Shown here in pieces: positions 1-5,925 of a stretch of DNA of 11,389 nt. A program made the position numbers and the translations under genes. The DNA is from JANLQX01 sp031418775 (GTDB lineage Bacteria > Actinomycetota > Acidimicrobiia > Acidimicrobiales > JANYDT01): positions 1 to 11,389 of the forward strand of contig JANOJN010000245.1 in the NCBI GenBank assembly GCA_031418775.1, given 5' to 3'. The notes beneath the pieces were generated by a model. It saw only the letters and a list, made by a program, of their open reading frames with translations, had not been told where the DNA came from and ran no database searches. The number at the start of each line of letters is the position of its first letter. The stretch's first letter is position 1.

Positions 1-424
1 GCATCAGACCGAGATTGCCCTCCTGGATCAAGTCCAGCAGTGTCATGCCCCGGCCGGCGTAGCGCTTGGCGATCGAGACGACGAGCCGCAGGTTGGCCTC
101 CGTCAGCTCCTCCTTGGCCCGCAGCCCGTCCTTGACGGTGCGGTCGAGTTGACGGCGCGCGGCGAACGTGAGCCCCTCCAGAGCGTTATCGGCGGCGAGC
201 TCGGCCAGCTTCGTCTCCGCCGTGATGCCAGCGGCGATCCGAGTAGCCAACGCAACCTCGCCCTCGGCGTTGAGCAGGGAGACGCGGCCGATCTCACGGA
301 GGTACTGGCGGACCGGATCGGCGGACGAACTGGCCCGGCCCATGTAGGTCGAACGGAACGCTCCGTCGTTCCCATCGTCCACGTTGCGCTTCTCGGCCGA
401 CCCATCGTCGGGGAACTCACTCAC
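1..424 (-). CDS. rpoD: RNA polymerase sigma-70 factor, principal (RpoD/SigA) type, 5' part only
   Basis: This gene encodes a sigma factor that directs RNA polymerase to promoters. Only the N-terminal part lies in the window; the gene runs off the left edge. Translation of the minus strand gives region 1.2 (DPVRQYLREIGRVSLL, from about residue 36), then regions 2.1-2.2 with NLRLVVSIAKRYAGRGM and LLDLIQEGNLGLM, the core-binding signature of group 1 and 2 sigma factors. Only about 35 residues precede region 1.2, so the long region 1.1 extension of many actinobacterial SigA proteins is absent. I chose the GTG at 424: it overlaps the dnaG stop as GTGA and has GGGGA eight bases upstream. The ATG at 439 is an in-frame alternative with no clear Shine-Dalgarno sequence. 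The gene follows dnaG directly, the usual macromolecular-synthesis arrangement. Family assignment is firm; primary rather than alternative sigma status is inferred from context, because regions 2.4 to 4 are not visible. Confidence 0.9.
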   Translation of the reverse strand, partial: MSEFPDDGSAEKRNVDDGNDGAFRSTYMGRASSSADPVRQYLREIGRVSLLNAEGEVALATRIAAGITAETKLAELAADNALEGLTFAARRQLDRTVKDGLRAKEELTEANLRLVVSIAKRYAGRGMTLLDLIQEGNLGLM

Positions 425-2664
425 GCTCGATGTCCCCATGCTGCCAGCCAGGGTACCAACAGCCCGAGTGCCTCCACCCGCGCCGCATGATCGACGTCGT
501 GCAGACGGGCCTGGAGATGCTTGAGGTGAGCGACCGCGCTCACGTCGACGCGAGCGTCGTCGACCCCGGCCGCGGCTGCCGCGGCCAGATCGGCGATGGC
601 CCGTGACGTGGCGTTGCCAACCACCCGCGACACCGCATCGTCAGGCTCGGCATCGGGCGTCGGCATCTCGACCGCCAACCGGTACAAGACGTTGAGGGCG
701 GCGACCTCCGCCGGGTCGCTCCCCCGACTCTCGACCAACTCGGAGGTCGCCGGAAGGTCGGGCTCCTCGACGATCAACTCGAACGCCGTGCGCAGCATAG
801 GGTCGACGAACAGCACGGCGTCGAGCCACGGCAACACGCGTCCGGGCTCCGCGATCACCCACCGGAGCACTTCGAGCTCCGCCGAACCGGAGTGGTCCGA
901 CGCCGCCCGGGCGACAAGCGACGCCGAGGACGCCCGACCTTGGTTCCGGCCGGACGGCCCGCCACCGCCCCGGGGTGGCGACGGCCACCGCGACTGGCCG
1001 GCCCGACCCGGTTGGGGTCGCCCCGGTCGGGCCCCGTACTCCGCGGGTCCGCCGGACGAAGGCGTCCACGAGTCGTCGGGTCCCGGTGCGAACCGGTCGT
1101 CGGCCGGTGGGGCGAGTTCGTCGGGCGGTTCGTTGGCGATCGCCCTCCCCTCCAACGGGTCGGGCGGACGATCGTTCCCGATGACCGGTCGGGTGCTGGG
1201 ACCCGACCGAACGGTGGCAGGGCCGCTGCTCGGTCCTCCCAGGGGGGCGGGCGATGGCGATGCCGGACGGTCGGCGAACGTGGACTCGCGGCCGTCCCGG
1301 GTCGCCCGGACGGGGCCCGACGGACGACGAGACACCGGTCGCCCCGCAGCCGCACGGTTGGGGCTCGACGACGCTCCCGGCAGATACTTCGTGGGATCGG
1401 CCAGAACGGCCGAAACCGTCTCCGACGACACTTGGCAGCGCATCGCCACGTCGTTGAGATACTGCTCGCGCACGACCGCGCTCGGGTGTTCGAACACCAT
1501 CGCCACTGCGCCCTCGAACGCCCTCGCCCGGCCTTCGAGCGTCGCCAAGTTGGCCTTCGCCAAAAGACGCTCGATCCGGAACCGGAGGAACGGTTGCGCA
1601 TCACGTACGGCCGCCGCAAGCCGCTCCGGATCACGTTGGGCCAGCTCAGCGGGGTCCTCACCGGGCGGAAGGGCGACGACGAAGAGGTCGATCTCGTACT
1701 TGCGCTCCCAGGCGTAGAACTTCTCGGCCGCGTTCTGGCCTGCGGCATCGGCGTCGTAGGCCAGCACGATGCGCCGGGCGAAGTTCTTCAGGATCTGGAA
1801 GTGCTCGTCGGCCAGCGCCGTGCCGCACGTGGCGACGGCCCGCGGCAGCCCGCAGCGATGGAACGCGATCACATCCGTGTAGCCCTCGCAGACGATCACC
1901 TCGCCCTGCTCCACGACCTGGCTCTTCGCCCAGTTCAGCCCGTAGAGCACCCGGCTCTTCGAGTAGAGCTTGGTCTCCGACGAGTTCTTGTACTTGGGCC
2001 CCTCGGCCTCGGGCATCTTCCGGCCGCCGAAGCCGATCGGCTGCCCTTGCGTGTCGAAGATCGGGAAGAGGATCCTGCTCTGGAAGAAGTCGTTGAGCTT
2101 GCCGATCTTGGACACGTAGCCGAGACCGGTGTCGCGAGCGACATCGGTCGGAAGGTGCAGCGCCCGGCAGAGCGTGTCCCAGCCTTCCGGTGCCCAGCCG
2201 ATCTTGAAGCGGCGGATCGCTTCGCCGTCGTAGCCACGGCTTCGCAGGTACTTCCGGGCAGCCGCAGCGTCGGGACTGGTCAGCAGGCGTTCGTGGTACC
2301 ACTCCGCCGCTTTCGCCGTAGCTTCGAGCAGCTGAGTCCGCTTGACCCGGTCTTTGGACGCAGACTCCGAGTCGTAGCGCAAGGCAATGTTGGCCTTCGC
2401 CGCCAGCTTCTCGATCGCCGCGCCGAAGTCGAGATGCTCGATCTCCCGCAGGAACGTGATCACGTCGCCCTTCGCCTGGCACCCGAAGCAGTAGTAGGTG
2501 CCCTTCTCGGGGCTGACGGAGAACGAGGGCGACTTCTCGCCGTGGAACGGGCACAGCCCGCTGTAGTTGCGGCCGACCCGCTTGAGGGCGACGTGCTCGG
2601 AGATGACGGCGATGACATCGGTCGCCGCCCTCACCCGCACGATGTCCTCTTCCAGGATTCCCAC
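421..2664 (-). CDS. dnaG: DNA primase DnaG
   Basis: DnaG synthesises RNA primers at the replication fork. The 747-residue product (from GTG at 2664) shows the N-terminal CHC2 zinc finger with ligands C38, H41, C59 and C62 (LCPFHGEKSPSF ... YYCFGC). The catalytic core follows, with the TOPRIM motifs CEGYTDVIA (E260) and AYDADAAG (D304, D306). A C-terminal helical region resembling the helicase-interaction domain begins near residue 596. A roughly 160-residue Pro/Gly/Ser/Arg-rich linker (about residues 430-591) separates core and C-terminal domain, making the protein longer than the usual 600 or so residues. The frame is open to 2799, but the extra 45 residues overlap the HxlR gene and look nothing like primase; VGILEEDIVRVRAATDVI is the typical primase N-terminus. 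No good Shine-Dalgarno precedes this GTG. The stop overlaps the sigma factor start, so the two are probably translationally coupled. Confidence 0.96.
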   Translation of the reverse strand: MGILEEDIVRVRAATDVIAVISEHVALKRVGRNYSGLCPFHGEKSPSFSVSPEKGTYYCFGCQAKGDVITFLREIEHLDFGAAIEKLAAKANIALRYDSESASKDRVKRTQLLEATAKAAEWYHERLLTSPDAAAARKYLRSRGYDGEAIRRFKIGWAPEGWDTLCRALHLPTDVARDTGLGYVSKIGKLNDFFQSRILFPIFDTQGQPIGFGGRKMPEAEGPKYKNSSETKLYSKSRVLYGLNWAKSQVVEQGEVIVCEGYTDVIAFHRCGLPRAVATCGTALADEHFQILKNFARRIVLAYDADAAGQNAAEKFYAWERKYEIDLFVVALPPGEDPAELAQRDPERLAAAVRDAQPFLRFRIERLLAKANLATLEGRARAFEGAVAMVFEHPSAVVREQYLNDVAMRCQVSSETVSAVLADPTKYLPGASSSPNRAAAGRPVSRRPSGPVRATRDGRESTFADRPASPSPAPLGGPSSGPATVRSGPSTRPVIGNDRPPDPLEGRAIANEPPDELAPPADDRFAPGPDDSWTPSSGGPAEYGARPGRPQPGRAGQSRWPSPPRGGGGPSGRNQGRASSASLVARAASDHSGSAELEVLRWVIAEPGRVLPWLDAVLFVDPMLRTAFELIVEEPDLPATSELVESRGSDPAEVAALNVLYRLAVEMPTPDAEPDDAVSRVVGNATSRAIADLAAAAAAGVDDARVDVSAVAHLKHLQARLHDVDHAARVEALGLLVPWLAAWGHRA

Positions 2665-2682
2665 CGCCCAAGTATGCAACGG
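2665..2682 (-). promoter_or_regulatory. Possible -10 element for a leaderless dnaG transcript
   Basis: On the minus strand the sequence TGCATACTTGGGCG directly precedes the dnaG GTG at 2664. CATACT (2671-2676) matches TATAAT at four of six positions and ends six bases before the GTG, so transcription could begin at the start codon itself. Leaderless transcripts are common in Actinobacteria. There is no convincing -35 and no Shine-Dalgarno, so this is only a suggestion. Confidence 0.25.
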
Positions 2683-2683
2683 G

Positions 2684-2707
2684 CCCGGCGACGATCGGCC
2701 CGCCGGG
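2684..2707. terminator. Stem-loop between the HxlR gene and dnaG, possible terminator
   Basis: A perfect 7-bp inverted repeat, CCCGGCG (2684-2690) and CGCCGGG (2701-2707), encloses a 10-base loop just after the stop of the HxlR gene (2714) and before dnaG. An alternative 6-bp stem (CGGGCC 2680-2685 with GGCCCG 2697-2702) overlaps it. Neither is followed by a T-run on the minus strand. Such stems arise easily in GC-rich DNA, so terminator function is uncertain. Confidence 0.3.
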
Positions 2708-2713
2708 GGTTGG

Positions 2714-3190
2714 TCAGTCGTTCGCCGCCGGTGGCCGGTGCTTGCGTCGAACCCGGATCCGGTCCACGTCGATCGGCTTGCGGGTGCGGGAATCGACAAC
2801 GATTGGCACGACCGTCTCCCCCGACTCCCGGTCGGCGATGCGCAGGGGCGTGCCTTTCCCCGTCGGGCCGCCGTCGAACATCCACCGGTCGCCCCAGGTC
2901 CACATCACCGCGAGCACGTCGAAGAACTCTCGGCCCTTCTGGGTCGGAACGTATTCGAAGCGTGCAGGATTGGGCTGGTACTGGACCCGATCGAGCATGC
3001 CTTCGTCGACGAGGCGATTGAGGCGCTGGGTGAGCGTTGTCCGGCTCACTCCGAGGTTCGTCTGCAGATCCTCGAATCGGCGGATGCCGAAGAGCACCGT
3101 GCGCAGCACCATGGGCGTCCACCAGTCACCCAGCAGGTCGGTCGTGCGGGCGATGGGACAGACGTCCTGATCGAATCGAGTCCGGCGCAT
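2714..3190 (-). CDS. HxlR-family winged-helix transcriptional regulator
   Basis: This is a 158-residue DNA-binding regulator. The N-terminus carries the HxlR signature: a single cysteine followed by a short helix (DVCPIARTTDLLGDWWTPMV, C11), then RRFEDLQTNLGVSRTTLTQRLNRLVDEGMLDR as recognition helix and wing, and YVPTQKGREF, the typical end of the domain at about residue 90. Family members usually act as dimers, and several respond to quinones, aldehydes or oxidants through the conserved N-terminal Cys; C11 is the only cysteine here. The C-terminal tail (about 105-158, with VVPIVVDSRTRKPI) is longer than in minimal HxlR proteins and ends in a basic stretch. The ATG at 3190 has AGGA just upstream (short spacing). 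The gene lies 108 bp downstream of the molybdoenzyme gene on the same strand and may regulate it, itself, or both. The ligand is unknown. Confidence 0.9.
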   Translation of the reverse strand: MRRTRFDQDVCPIARTTDLLGDWWTPMVLRTVLFGIRRFEDLQTNLGVSRTTLTQRLNRLVDEGMLDRVQYQPNPARFEYVPTQKGREFFDVLAVMWTWGDRWMFDGGPTGKGTPLRIADRESGETVVPIVVDSRTRKPIDVDRIRVRRKHRPPAAND

Positions 3191-3223
3191 CGTCCTATGA
3201 CTGTACTGACTTGCGACGGTCAG
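3191..3223 (-). promoter_or_regulatory. Candidate promoter/operator of the HxlR gene
   Basis: The 108-bp gap between the molybdoenzyme stop and the HxlR start contains a perfect inverted repeat, CTGAC (3206-3210), eight bases, GTCAG (3219-3223). On the minus strand a -10-like TACAGT lies at 3199-3204, between this repeat and the start codon. HxlR regulators often bind upstream of their own genes, so autoregulation is possible. The arms are only five bases and no good -35 is seen, so confidence is low. Confidence 0.3.
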
Positions 3224-3298
3224 CGAGGGTCCGCCTGGATTCGTTGGTTCGGCGGCGCTGCTCCGAGCCCGGGCATACGGCTACGCCCACGCCAACGC

Positions 3299-5635
3299 CT
3301 ATGCCGGGACAGCTTCGACGCGGGCGGGCACGTGCTTGTGAAACGGGGTCCCGGCGATGGGATCGCACCACGAGGAGTCCGTCAACTCGTTCGGCGCGAT
3401 GCCACGCACGTCGTCAGAGGTCCCGACACCCATGCCGTTCGGCAGCGACATATGCCCAGCGCGCATACGATCGTTGACCTCCACGAGCACCTCGGCCGAA
3501 CCCCGCTGCGTCGTGACGCGCGCGCGACCTCCGTCGACGAGGCCATAGGTATCGGCATCGGAGGGCGAAACCCGCAACGCTCCGTCGGCGTCCTTCTTTC
3601 GCCACGTGTTGTCCCGGAAGATGGTGTTCGCGGTGAAGCTCCGGCGCTCGCCCGCCGACAGCACCACAGGGAAAGCCGGATCACTCGGTGGACGCAGTGC
3701 CCCGGCCGAGAGTTCGTCGAGCATCGAGCGCATTTCGGGTAGGTCGAGTGCGATCTTCCCGTCATCGGTCTTCACGCGACGCCACGACTCGTCGTACTCA
3801 TCGAGGCAGAAGGTGACACCGTGCTCCCCCTCGAGGATCGCGTCGAACAGCTTTTCGCCCGGTTCGAGCCCCTCGCCGGTGAAGCCGGCCCGCGCCACAC
3901 CTGCGGGATTCGTAAGAGCGCATCGATGCGCCGCACCCCACAGCAGCGCCGCCGACGCGAGACCCTGCGGGAGCGTCGGGCCGAGTGTGCGGTACAGGAC
4001 GAGCGGCGCCATCTCGCCGAGCTCGGGATCCGCCGTGGTCGCCGCGAAGAACGCTTCCGCATAGGCGGCGCGGCCCTTCGACGCGGCCTCGTGCAGCGGG
4101 GCCAGCTTCTCCGGCGCCAGATAGCCCATCGCTTCGGCCAGACGCGCATGGATCTCGGGTTCGACCAGCGTGCCGGATAGCGGCTCAAGGAGCGGATGTC
4201 GCAAGTGGAACACGTTGCCGGGGAACTCGAAGTTGAAAAAGGTGGCCTCGGCCTTCTCGAACTGCGAGGCGGCCGGCAGCACGTAGTGCGCTAGTCGGGC
4301 GGTCTCCGTCATCGCGACGTCGATCACCACAAGCAGTTCAAGGGCTTTGAGCGCCTCTCGCATCCGCTGGCTGTCGGCGATCGAGTGCGCCGGGTTGCCG
4401 GACTCGACGAACATCGCCCGGTAGCGATCGGGATGATCGGTCAGGATCTCGTCGGGCACGACGTTGCACGGGACCAGACCAGAGATAATACGCGCGCCTA
4501 CTACTGGGCTCCGCCGCACCTCTTCCGACCGTGCTCCGCCTTTCGATGTGCGTGCCAGCGCGATGAGGGCCGAGGGAATGAACTGGGCGCCCGGCTTGGC
4601 GAAGTTGCCCGTAAGCACCCACAGGATCCTCTCCAGCCAGCTCACTAGCGTGGAATGCAGGCTCATCTGTACACCGAGATCCTCGAACACACTCACACTC
4701 GACGCCGAGGCAAGTCGGCGCGCTGTCTCGCGGATGAGGTCCTCGTCCACGCCGCACAACGCCGCAAACGCAGAGACGTCGACGGCGCGCAGCGAAGCCA
4801 TCACCTCAGGAGCACCCGACACGTGGTTGTCGACCCATGACCGGGCAACGAGGTTCTCCTGCACGAGCACGGCGCCGAGCGCGGCGACACACCATGCGTC
4901 AGTCCCGGGCTTCACCTGGAGATGGAAGTCGGCAAGGTCGGCGGTCTCGGTTCGGCGAGGGTCGATGACGATGATGGACCGCTCCGGATCGCCGGCCATC
5001 TCCTTCAGCGTGGTGCGGGCGTGCGGAAAGCCATGCGACTGCCACGGGTTCTTGCCGACGAACAGCGCCACCTCGGCGTTCAGGAAATCGGCGCGGGTGA
5101 TCCCGCCCAGCATCTTCCCGCTCACCCAGAACTCGCCGGTCTTCTCCTGGGCGAGCGCGTTCGTGCGGTATTTCAGACCGAATGCACGGAAGGTCGCGCC
5201 GCTGTAGCCGCCACCGAGATGGTTGCCCTGGCCACCTCCGCCGTAGGCGAAGATCGTCTCCCCGCCGTAGGTGTCCTTGATCCGACGAAATCCCGCCGCC
5301 ACCTCGGCGATCGCAGTATCCCAGTCGATCTCCTCGAACGTTCCGTCGGCGCGACGGCGTAGCGGACTGGTGAGCCGTTCCCCGCCGTTCTGGTAGTGGT
5401 CGAGCCGAAGGGCCTTCTCGCAGGTGTACCCACCCGAGCCGGGATGGGCCTTGTCGCCGCGGATCCGTTCGAACCGGCGACTGGCGCCGCCACGCGTCGG
5501 TTCGCCGAGGCGGACTTCGATGCCGCAGTTCGACTCGCACAGGATGCATGCGGTCGCCTTCCAGGTCGCATCGCCCTGCCCGGTGGGCACCTCGGCGACC
5601 GGGTTGGCGTTGGTGTCGGGTTCGGTGATGGTCAT
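3299..5635 (-). CDS. Molybdopterin (bis-MGD) oxidoreductase, DMSO-reductase superfamily, single subunit
   Basis: This 778-residue protein has the layout of the DMSO reductase/formate dehydrogenase superfamily. An N-terminal [4Fe-4S] motif uses C30, C33, C37 and C72 (ACILCESNCGIE; GGYTCEK). The large molybdopterin domain includes LFVGKNPWQSHGFPHART, IIVIDPRRTETADLADFHLQVKPGTD and MFVESGNPAHSIADSQRM. A C-terminal dinucleotide-binding beta-barrel (about 655-778) contains RVSPSDADTYGLVDGGRARV and MSLPNGMG. There is no twin-arginine signal and no adjacent iron-sulphur or membrane-anchor subunit, so it is probably cytoplasmic with its redox partner elsewhere. The segment where Cys, Sec or Ser normally binds Mo (LAQEKTGEFWVSGKMLGG) has no Cys or Sec, so the substrate cannot be inferred from the usual ligand classes. 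The ATG at 5635 has purine-rich GGGAAGAG upstream. It is divergent from a B12-binding regulator and followed by an HxlR regulator. Family is secure; substrate is unknown. Confidence 0.92.
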   Translation of the reverse strand: MTITEPDTNANPVAEVPTGQGDATWKATACILCESNCGIEVRLGEPTRGGASRRFERIRGDKAHPGSGGYTCEKALRLDHYQNGGERLTSPLRRRADGTFEEIDWDTAIAEVAAGFRRIKDTYGGETIFAYGGGGQGNHLGGGYSGATFRAFGLKYRTNALAQEKTGEFWVSGKMLGGITRADFLNAEVALFVGKNPWQSHGFPHARTTLKEMAGDPERSIIVIDPRRTETADLADFHLQVKPGTDAWCVAALGAVLVQENLVARSWVDNHVSGAPEVMASLRAVDVSAFAALCGVDEDLIRETARRLASASSVSVFEDLGVQMSLHSTLVSWLERILWVLTGNFAKPGAQFIPSALIALARTSKGGARSEEVRRSPVVGARIISGLVPCNVVPDEILTDHPDRYRAMFVESGNPAHSIADSQRMREALKALELLVVIDVAMTETARLAHYVLPAASQFEKAEATFFNFEFPGNVFHLRHPLLEPLSGTLVEPEIHARLAEAMGYLAPEKLAPLHEAASKGRAAYAEAFFAATTADPELGEMAPLVLYRTLGPTLPQGLASAALLWGAAHRCALTNPAGVARAGFTGEGLEPGEKLFDAILEGEHGVTFCLDEYDESWRRVKTDDGKIALDLPEMRSMLDELSAGALRPPSDPAFPVVLSAGERRSFTANTIFRDNTWRKKDADGALRVSPSDADTYGLVDGGRARVTTQRGSAEVLVEVNDRMRAGHMSLPNGMGVGTSDDVRGIAPNELTDSSWCDPIAGTPFHKHVPARVEAVPA

Positions 5636-5652
5636 GGTCTCTTCCCTCGTTC

Positions 5653-5683
5653 CGGAGTGCGTCCAATGACACTACGCACTCCG
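5653..5683. repeat. Perfect 10-bp inverted repeat over the molybdoenzyme promoter (candidate operator)
   Basis: The arms CGGAGTGCGT (5653-5662) and ACGCACTCCG (5674-5683) are exact reverse complements separated by 11 bases. One arm covers the predicted transcription start and the other lies between -10 and -35, the position of a repressor operator. The centre-to-centre distance of 21 bp (two helical turns) suits a dimeric helix-turn-helix protein. Candidate binders are the divergent B12 regulator or the HxlR protein; neither is shown. Confidence 0.6.
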
Positions 5684-5697
5684 CTGGCCGTCAGCAA
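5669..5697 (-). promoter_or_regulatory. Candidate sigma-70 promoter of the molybdoenzyme gene
   Basis: On the minus strand TTGCTG (5692-5697) is separated by exactly 17 bases from TAGTGT (5669-5674). This pair keeps the key TTG and TA...T positions of -35 and -10 elements. The predicted start is near 5662, giving a leader of about 27 bases with a good purine-rich ribosome site. The -10 lies between the arms of the inverted repeat at 5653-5683. The match is partial and no transcript evidence is available. Confidence 0.4.
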
Positions 5698-5725
5698 ACC
5701 ACCGGTCCAGCCAGGACGCGAATGC

Positions 5726-5764
5726 GGCAGAACACCTCCCAACACTGTTCGGAGGTGTTCTGCC
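5726..5764. repeat. Perfect 14-bp inverted repeat with nested palindrome
   Basis: GGCAGAACACCTCC (5726-5739) and GGAGGTGTTCTGCC (5751-5764) are exact reverse complements separated by 11 bases, the same spacer length as the 5653-5683 repeat. The spacer itself contains AACA-C-TGTT (5741-5749), so almost the whole 39 bases is one palindrome. It could be an operator, a terminator-like hairpin or the end of an interspersed element. It has no T-run on either side. Confidence 0.75.
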
Positions 5765-5780
5765 CCCATATTTGGGGGCA
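5761..5780. repeat. Perfect 8-bp palindrome overlapping the 14-bp inverted repeat
   Basis: TGCCCCCA (5761-5768), four bases TATT, then TGGGGGCA (5773-5780) form a perfect inverted repeat. Its left arm shares TGCC with the right arm of the 14-bp inverted repeat, and its right arm begins the 20-bp direct repeat. The two hairpins therefore cannot both form fully at once, which would suit competing structures or overlapping protein sites. Confidence 0.7.
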
Positions 5781-5792
5781 ACCTCTCTCCCA
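5773..5792. repeat. 20-bp exact direct repeat, copy 1
   Basis: TGGGGGCAACCTCTCTCCCA occurs here and again, without mismatch, at 5861-5880, 88 bp downstream. The match stops at both ends, so the unit is exactly 20 bp. Chance recurrence of a 20-mer within 100 bp is very unlikely. Confidence 0.85.
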
Positions 5793-5807
5793 GCGCGTCT
5801 GCCAGGG

Positions 5808-5846
5808 TCACTCGTGTGGCGAGTGAGTCGAGCGGAGCGAGCGGCG
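5808..5846. repeat. 7-bp inverted repeat followed by a tandem 9-mer
   Basis: TCACTCG (5808-5814) and CGAGTGA (5820-5826) form a hairpin with a five-base loop. It is followed by CGAGCGGAG (5829-5837) and CGAGCGGCG (5838-5846), a tandem 9-mer matching at eight of nine positions. This block lies between the two 20-bp direct repeats and has the character of REP-like intergenic repeats. Confidence 0.5.
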
Positions 5847-5860
5847 CAGCACCAATGAGA

Positions 5861-5880
5861 TGGGGGCAACCTCTCTCCCA
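5861..5880. repeat. 20-bp exact direct repeat, copy 2
   Basis: This is the second exact copy of the 20-mer at 5773-5792, in the same orientation and ending 45 bp before the B12 regulator start codon. A shorter inverted relative, TGGGAAGAGGTTG (5908-5920, one base deleted relative to the reverse complement of the 20-mer), follows and contains the regulator's ribosome-binding site. Confidence 0.85.
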
Positions 5881-5912
5881 ATCCAGGGTGGCTAACGTGG
5901 GCAGCAGTGGGA

Positions 5913-5917
5913 AGAGG
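5913..5917 (+). promoter_or_regulatory. Ribosome-binding site of the B12 regulator
   Basis: AGAGG lies eight bases before the ATG at 5926. It falls within TGGGAAGAGGTTG, a degenerate inverted copy of the 20-bp repeat, so a protein bound to the repeat family here could also affect initiation. A weak -10-like TAACGT is at 5893-5898 without a clear -35. Confidence 0.5.
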
Positions 5918-5925
5918 TTGAGGCA

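Noticed and set aside
2665..2799. In-frame 45-residue N-terminal extension of DnaG to an ATG at 2799
   Set aside because: It overlaps the end of the HxlR gene, is rich in Arg, Pro and Ser, has no primase similarity, and the typical primase N-terminus begins at the GTG at 2664.
892..3021. Long open frame on the plus strand (about 700 residues)
   Set aside because: It is the antisense shadow of dnaG and the HxlR gene; long antisense frames are expected in high-GC DNA, and the product has no recognisable domain.
3268..3308. Possible terminator stem (GGCATA 3272-3277 with TATGCC 3300-3305) at the end of the molybdoenzyme gene
   Set aside because: The arms are short, the loop is 22 bases, the longer pairing needs a bulge, and it spans the stop codon with no T-run; not strong enough to list.
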